Assembly (NCBI GenBank): GCA_043228905.1
Contig: JBHGNT010000001.1
Location: forward strand, 34,348,001 to 34,412,000
Reading direction: 5' to 3'
Source of the DNA: Azolla caroliniana
Taxonomy: Eukaryota > Polypodiophyta
DNA: 64,000 bases
The position numbers and the translations under genes were made by a program. Under the pieces are notes generated by a model. That model saw only the letters and a list, made by a program, of their open reading frames with translations, searched no databases and was not told the DNA's origin. Shown one piece after another: positions 57,082 through 64,000 of this stretch (its first letter is position 1; every line of letters begins with the position of its first letter).

Positions 57082-60000
57082 CAGCTCGCGAACTCCGTAA
57101 TAACAATTGTTTTTGTTTTTTTTTTATCCTTCACCCTTTTGTTTTTCCTTTTTTTAATTTAATTTCTTTTTGTGTTTTATTTTTTTGGGGGGTGGGGCTC
57201 TTTCTCTTCTATTTTAGTACATTGTTTTACCTTTTACCTTTTTGATGAGTGGGAGGGATCCTTCGTTTCTTGGGATATATATATATATATATTGTGTGTG
57301 TGTAGTCTACCGTCTCGCATCCCAAACAAGCAACCTCCCCCAACCCCTAGAGAGAGCCATTGAGCTCCCCAACCCCTGTCAATATTCCATCCTCCCGACA
57401 TGTTATGTCCTCAACCTCCCTCTCGTTCTTCGCCTTTTCTTTCTTACTATCCTTTCCACAACCATTGTACAGGTACTTCCTCCCCTCTCGTCACCCCTGA
57501 CAAGATGCCTCTTCTCGCTCCACGATCCCACCATTCATCCAAAGATGCCCCATATAGGTTACATAATGTGAAGAATGTGTCAGTCCTTCCCACCTCGAAA
57601 CTGAGTAAAGCTTGGCAGTGTGATTCACTCACATTTGGCTCTACTACACACACCTACATACATATGCAAAAATAAGTCAAAGCCATCTCAAAGGCAAAGT
57701 GAGTGGGGTGTTCGAGGATCCGCCTACTACAAATGAGTGTTGGTTATGGTCGAAAAGCAAGTGTTTACTTAAAAAACATAGAAGCTTTACAAAGCAAGAT
57801 AAAAGTTATTCTCCAAAAGTAGCAAAAGTTTAGGTCTATCCAATGAGGGAGACCTTAGATTAGAATAAAGAATTAGCCAACTTTGCGTATCGTTACCTCA
57901 TCTCATCCTAAAGTATCTTTACGAAAAATCATAAAAAGTGTAGCTTTTATATGCATTGCACTTCAAAACCCCTTACCGAACTAACCCGTTGTGTAAACTA
58001 GGAGTAGTTAACTAGGGAAGGAGCACAATGGAAAGATTGAGTAAAAGCGAAAAACAATAGTTGTGCCAAACTATACTCTACCACTAATGAGCATGCTCGT
58101 CACAATCAAGTGATAGAATAGGGAAAAAAAAAACAGGTTGATAGATGGTTTTATGTTCTCACTACATTTATAATGTAGCGCACTTTTAGGGATAAAGAAA
58201 ACTTAAGTTGTTAAGAAAAGTAGCCAAGACAATGTTGTTTTTTTATTGATTTCTTTTAACAAATGAGTATAACGAGGAAAGAAGAATATTGATGTCTACT
58301 CACACCAATATCCTTGAGTTGCGCACCTCTGAAAAGCAACTTGATTCTAAGGACTCGAGAGAAGAAATGAGGGGTATGGAGAGTTCTTTATTGTCGTATC
58401 CAAAACTATTTTGTACATGACAAATCATTCTTAACATGTTGTCATGACACACGAAATGAATATCTCAACTCTTTCTAGGTTCCCTAGACTTTGGTTCAGC
58501 AAGACTATTTTCATGAAGCCATGGGCACTCTATATATGAGATGGGACCTCTATCTATATGTTTGAGTCGTACACAATCCAACATCGCAACAATATTAAGA
58601 AATAAACTATTGTCTAGTTAGGTGATTTGGGGGCGTCTTACATCGGAAAAGACAACATAATAATAATAACAACTATTGTATCCATCTAAATACACAAACA
58701 TATTGATATGCACTTTAATAATTATAGACCTAGATATATATATACAAGGAATAACCTTATCGAATTGTCAGTCGACTAAGATAGCATAACTCTTATCGAA
58801 TCAATATAAGAATTACATGATAATAAATGGAAGAACTTATATAATGATCATAACTTTGAATAACCTTAAGGTGCACATAGATCTTTCTAGTCCTATTCAT
58901 CCTATTAATGTTGTTCAACATTTTCTTACCTTCGAATTTTCACACAAGTTAGATTTCAACTAGTTTTCTTTGGGAATGTTGTTTTCATACTTGATGAATT
59001 TGCAAGGTAGTAAGACATTACATGGCACGATTAAATGCACAATAAAGTTTGAAGTGTGCATGTACAAGTTAAATGAATTTGGTTGGAATGGTGGAGAGAA
59101 AGATTTGAATGGCACTCAAATTTAGGAAACATAAAAGTTGCTCCTACGACTTTCTCTCCATTGAAATATCATGATGGTGGATGGCCTATATAGCTTATAG
59201 GGCCAGATGTATGAGGAAAATGTAGGACATTGCTTTATCAATTACCAAGATAGTCAATTGCTTTATAACAATTTGTAACTCTTATAATTACAAAACTATG
59301 TTCCTAAGCTCTTCAAATATTGTATTAAATTTTTCTATAATTGATGCTTAACCTCTAGATCCTATAAATAAATACTAAATGAGAACCAATTTTCTTGTTG
59401 AAATTAATAATGCACATTGATCACACATTTAATATTGTGTCAATTATGTATATGTTTTAGCAACATGAGAAGAGGAATTTCTCGCCAATGCAAATAAATA
59501 AAAAAGCACTTATCACTTTCCATTGCATAGTTTATACTTTGAACAAGTAATGATGATGGTAAAGTAGCATTGAACACCAACATTAGTAGTATGTTCATGA
59601 TTGCAGGTTTTGGATGGATCAAACATTTCTTTACATGACCCTCTAGATGATTTCCTATTTCTCGCGTACAATCTTACAGTTGATCATGCACAACACCTAC
59701 TGTGACAATGTGGGGGTTTGCGTGGAGGACAAAGTGGTATGGTAAGCCAAAAACCAATGGAAGTATGGCCGTAAAAAGAATTATTATAGTAATTTTAAAC
59801 ATTGTAATTTTTAGCATCTTGACATTTTTATGGGGCTTTGTTGACTCCACATGATGAAGCTTTGTATTTTATGATTGCTTTGGATTGGATGTCTTGGTTT
59901 GTTCCAATGTAATCAATATAAATATACCTCTCGAGGGAGGAGACTCGGTTAATAGGCAAGGAGCAACTACAAATTGTAATCCAATATTATGCAAGAGTTA

Positions 60001-62117
60001 AAGACACTAGATTTGATTTTAATTATCTTCGGAATTGCTTGTGCGAAATTGTTAACTATCTAAAGGGGAGCATTTATTCTCTTAAATTGTCTTTCTTTGC
60101 ATAATTCAATATATTATAACTACCTAATAATGTACGCTTCATTTTGAATATGTATTAATGGATCACGAAGAATAGGGGAATCCATATTCATTCTTACATC
60201 AATCACAAAACTTTCTCATTCACATTCATTGATAGGATGCAAGTTTGTATATCAATCAATTAACCGAGATAGAACTAACTTAGGGCAGCAAATCCAAATC
60301 CAAATCTCTCTTTACGAGGTGTGTTTTTTTAATTATTGGATCCGAGCACTTTGAATATTGAAATGACGAAGTCCAATGAAATCTTTGCAAGAGCGATAAC
60401 TATGGACCACGACTCTCTAAAGTGTTACCGATATAAAAAGGCAAATAACATAGAAGTAAAAAGTTTTAGGGCTAGAAACGCCATGCAGGTATCACAAATA
60501 TAAGCTTAAATAGTCTTGTAAATCTAACATTGACCTCCTGTACAAATGATAAAAGCACCTATCTACTATTGCTACTTTATTGTTACGAATGAGACGCGCA
60601 CTCCCTTTCATAAATGAAGCCATGATCAAAATTTTGGACACATCATCCAACGATGCCCTCGACAATAAGTACAAATTACTATAGGTATGAAAAGATGATA
60701 TACACAAATGTCCAAGACTGTAAAATTGCATATGTGCTCATAACACATATACATCAATTATGAGGGGAAGGGAGCGGATTGTGAGGTTAGACTCCATTAA
60801 TTGATCGTTTTGAAAAAGGAGGCATGAAAGCTTAGCTACTGTTTAGAGGAGGCACATGGATACAAACAACCTCAAGAGTGAATGGCCTTTAAGGCCTTAA
60901 ACAAGTGTGCCCTTTGTGTATGCAAGCATTTATGTGTGTGGCCAAATCATTTCCATTGCAATTCAAAGTTGTACAAAATTTTCATACATCATTTTTGGAG
61001 GATGTTATTGGTTATACTTTGTACATTATTACATTGTGTATGTGCAACAAGACTGCACTACAAAGTGACTGATACATCGGTGCTAGGATAGCACACTATT
61101 TTGCCAAGAAAACAAAGCACAATGCGTACGCACTATTCATTATGTGACATGCATGGCATTAAGGGGTCGCATATGTTTTATATTTGAAGGCCATTAGAAT
61201 AGCTACAACTTACTAGCACTAGTAATATATGTCTTTGAAAGTTTCTTTGATATATAAGATATGGGACAAGTTATGATGAGGTCACCAAACTATGACATAG
61301 TTCCCAAAAATGCCACTCTCTTTAAAACAAATATATTTGGAATTCAATCAAGTATGAGTGACGTTTAGCTTATGCTTGTGTATGATAACCCTATACTATT
61401 GAATTTTTCACACTTAATTAGTTTAATCATAGGTACTAATTGGCATTTTAACCAATTAGAGCCTTACTACACACATCGGGAGTACACTTTCTCTCTCCAT
61501 AATAAGTATGTACCTAACTAATCTATCAAATTCCTTATTTTCAAAAGGATTGGCCATTTATTTAAATTCTAAGTAATTGTTGAGGTTATTACTTGATTCT
61601 AGTGACAATTAAGTTAAATAAGTATGAGAAAGGGGTGACATTTTTGCAAGATGTGCTCGCTTATAAATGCATGCATTATTGTTGGAATGCCATAGGAGTA
61701 TGAATTAAATGCATCTCAGCTTTACCGATTTCTCGAAATCTGTGGCACATTTGGTATTTCTTAAAGTCAGTTGACATTTTGTGAATCACACGCTATAGGT
61801 AATTAGCCCTTACAAGTACCAAAATTTATCTCATAAATTAAGTTCTAATTGGTGACTAATTGTCATGCATGTGTATAGATTGGACTTTAAGTTGTATCAA
61901 TCGACAGAACGGGGATATTTTCATCACATTGCTATAAAAGAATTTGAAGTTACCACAATAAACTTAATCATGATTGCATGTCCCACACCACTTTGTCTCA
62001 ATATGCCATCAAATTTATTAATGTCCTTGCAAGCTCACACATGTACACATAGTTGTTAAAAAATGTGTACTCTATGTTTAGAATATGTTTTAGAACTGTG
62101 CCAATTTTCAAATTTTC
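57082..62117. other. Long gene-free AT-rich stretch
   Basis: After the ACGT cluster there are T-rich runs (57107-57200), a TATA-like run and a GT run. Beyond 57700 I find only short frames and AT-rich DNA, with no RNA gene, repeat array or recognisable protein remnant. Confidence 0.45.
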
Positions 62118-62400
62118 ACGTATTCGAAGAGTTCGATGTATTCTACGTATTTAACATTTCGAAAAACTTCAGAGATTTTTTAAATTCTAAAATTATTTAT
62201 TTTGTAAAAACTGCTTTAAAATTTAAGAAGTGTTCAATGTATTTTAAACGTATTCTACATATTTTTAGTATTCTACACATATTCTATGTATTTTATATAT
62301 ATATATATATGTAAAATACGTATTCTAAGTATTTTCTCTAAAAAGTTAGAATATTTAGCATACGTATTCTGCGTGTATTGTATGCTAAGTATTCTACAAC
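62118..62400. repeat. Cluster of short degenerate TATTCTA/ACGTATT repeats
   Basis: Words such as GTATTCTACGTATT, CGTATTCTACATATT, GTATTCTACACATATTCTATGTATT, ACGTATTCTAAGTATT and ACGTATTCTGCGTGTATT recur at irregular 10-40 bp spacing around an (AT)n run (about 62297-62312). It looks like an eroded minisatellite. Confidence 0.6.
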
Positions 62401-62557
62401 AAAGTAATGTGAAATTATCATTTCGGTAACCAAATCTTACGAACATGATGCCACTATCACATTGTATTCAACCATTTTTTTGGTAATTTCATTGTTTCTG
62501 AATTTACACAAGAAACTTCTATATAAATAGCGAGCATTTTAATACTCACAATTTACC

Positions 62558-63243
62558 AGCCTTGTGGAGCGCTGCGGCATGGATTGATCACTCGGTCGAA
62601 GGGTGGACGGACACCGTCAATGCGGATAGTTGGTGTTATGTATGCACGAGAGGCAAAATCGTCAAGATCCGTTTTGAAAGAGGGTTGCAGCCTGCATCCC
62701 CTAGGTTTCCAGAAATCTGGATGTTGATCGCAGGTTTCACCTTGTGGTATATATGGAAAGCGCGTTGCCTCAAGGTTTTCCAAGGTACGATACGACCCCC
62801 GGAGGAAGTGATCATGGACATATGGTTCGCGCTTATCAGCTGCCTACGAGGGCAACTGGAAGAGGTTTGCAGCCACTCCAACGACGTGGTCTCTGCCCGT
62901 TTGCGCTTTTGGCAGAAATGGCGGAACACACCTATGGTGATGCAAGGCGGGAGTGGCACGAGGTGGAACTACCAGGCCCCACGTTGGTTGTTTCCTACTC
63001 ACCTGCCACCCTCTCTTCGTTGTAGGCCCCAATAGCCAAATAGTACTAGGCAACATTGAAGGGCATTGCGTTGGATATAGGTAGCTTCTTACATTAAGTT
63101 AGGCCACAAGGCATTGTAATAGGCTCATCTTCTTTTACTTGATCGGAGGAAGACTCCCTGATGTGTGTATAAGTCTCCTTGTAGACTCTCTATGTAATAA
63201 TCCTTCCTAACTAATGGGAAAGTAGCTTCATTTTGGAAAAAAA
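62558..63243 (+). mobile_element. Young-looking 5'-truncated LINE 3' end with target-site duplication
   Basis: The 686-bp insert is flanked by AATACTCACAATTTACC (62541-62557) and AATACTCGCAATTTACC (63244-63260), one mismatch. The frame is open from the 5' junction to the stop TAG at 63033-63035, and encodes the C-terminal end of a LINE protein: FTLWYIWKARCLKVFQ, then MDIWFALISCLRGQL, and the ending RWNYQAPRWLFP. This matches the layout of the copy ending at 39749 (LVVWVLWKARCKCVFQ, then WRYAPPRLLFP). An untranslated tail ends CTAATGGGAAAGTAG...TTTTGGAAAAAAAAA. Its coding part is more GC-rich than the surrounding DNA. The intact frame suggests the most recent insertion in the window. Confidence 0.85.
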
Positions 63244-63260
63244 AATACTCGCAATTTACC

Positions 63261-64000
63261 GAATCTTGCAAATAAGCTTCACTAAATTCATTCAGTAAAT
63301 TAATAATCTTGATTATGAGCAAATTTGTACATCATCAGAGTATTTGTACATTAAGTACTGCATTATAAACAAAATGTGTAAATAATGTAGAATGTTAATG
63401 TCATTGGTATCAGTGGTTTTGGTTTAAATTTTAACTCATTAATATGGTAACACCTTTGCAATGTGGCAATATAAACTAGAAAAAGGATTGTGCCCATTTC
63501 TCTTTTTGTTCATTCAATGGTGGCCAAGTCAACCCCATCCATAAAAGTTTCGAAATAGCCCGAAAAAGGTCACGACTTAGAGTAATTACTCATGCAAAAG
63601 TAATAGTATCACATTCAATGTAGCTCAATATTCTATCATTGTTTCCAAAAATACCTCATGAAGGATTATATGGCGAGGGGTAGAAGTAATGTGGACATAC
63701 TACACGTGATAAGGAAAGGGGTGAAAGAAAAAGTTGATAATGCAAAGCAAAAGGCCAAACTCAACCTCTAGGACAAAACATGGTCCAATGTTGAGTAAAG
63801 ATTGTTTAATCACAATAAAAGAAAAAATTTAGGGGTTCATACAGAACTATTTTCATAATAATGCAAGACTTGGCCAAACTTTGTGACCCATGTTCAAATG
63901 TGAAATGGTACAAACTAACGTTCGACACCTTTAAAGACATGACATTAGTATATTGTCGTAGAGCCAAAACATAAAGTTTCACTTCGAAAATCTACCAAAA
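63261..64000. other. Gene-free AT-rich right edge
   Basis: No open frame with a motif, no repeat array and no RNA gene was seen. Confidence 0.4.

Noticed and set aside
57242-57675. Overlapping frames downstream of the ACGT cluster as the controlled gene
   Set aside because: They have Ser/Pro/Leu-rich composition without motifs, several overlapping frames are equally open, and there is no clear exon structure.

Overview
The window is plant nuclear DNA, most likely from a fern or related seedless vascular plant. The evidence is a set of large intron-bearing plant genes far apart in AT-rich, repeat-filled DNA. The organellar PPR protein is of a style common in ferns (ten PLS triplets, phrases such as LLxACGxxG and GNxLVDMYxKCG). 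The species call is an inference from style and was not tested by any search.

Region by region. (1) 1-16.5 kb: an intronless IRK-interacting-protein/GIL1-like gene (+), an intronless 1197-aa PLS-class PPR gene (-) with a fresh 191-bp tandem duplication upstream, and a 7-exon G-patch plus C2H2 zinc-finger gene (-) whose exons I could join in frame to a 308-aa protein. (2) 18-19.4 kb: a membrane-anchored L-type lectin (-) with no kinase and a repetitive His/Asp/Trp-rich stalk. (3) 24.4-31.4 kb: an 11-exon full-size ABCB (P-glycoprotein) transporter (-). It reconstructs to 1346 aa with all phases matching, provided one intron is GC-AG. (4) 32.5-49 kb: a nest of retroposed sequence. At least six insertions carry target-site duplications and A-rich tails. 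Some are 5'-truncated LINEs with a zinc-knuckle (zf-RVT) C-terminus; others are broken PPR-gene copies. All sit in a background of diverged segmental duplications. (5) 49.5-52.9 kb: a two-exon LRR receptor-like kinase of the IRK/PXC type (-), 1010 aa, with an altered HRD motif. (6) 53-64 kb: mostly gene-free AT-rich DNA, with a compact GC-rich cluster of seven ACGT elements (G-box/ABRE type) near 57 kb and a further young-looking LINE tail at 62.6-63.2 kb.

The genes do not form an operon-like unit. Two of them, the IRK-type receptor and the IRKI-like protein, belong to families whose founding members interact physically in Arabidopsis, so their presence in one 50-kb stretch is notable. The most interesting pattern is that three PPR-derived fragments inside 16 kb look like retroposed copies, and their 3' ends resemble those of neighbouring LINE copies. 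This suggests that a LINE family has been mobilising PPR transcripts.
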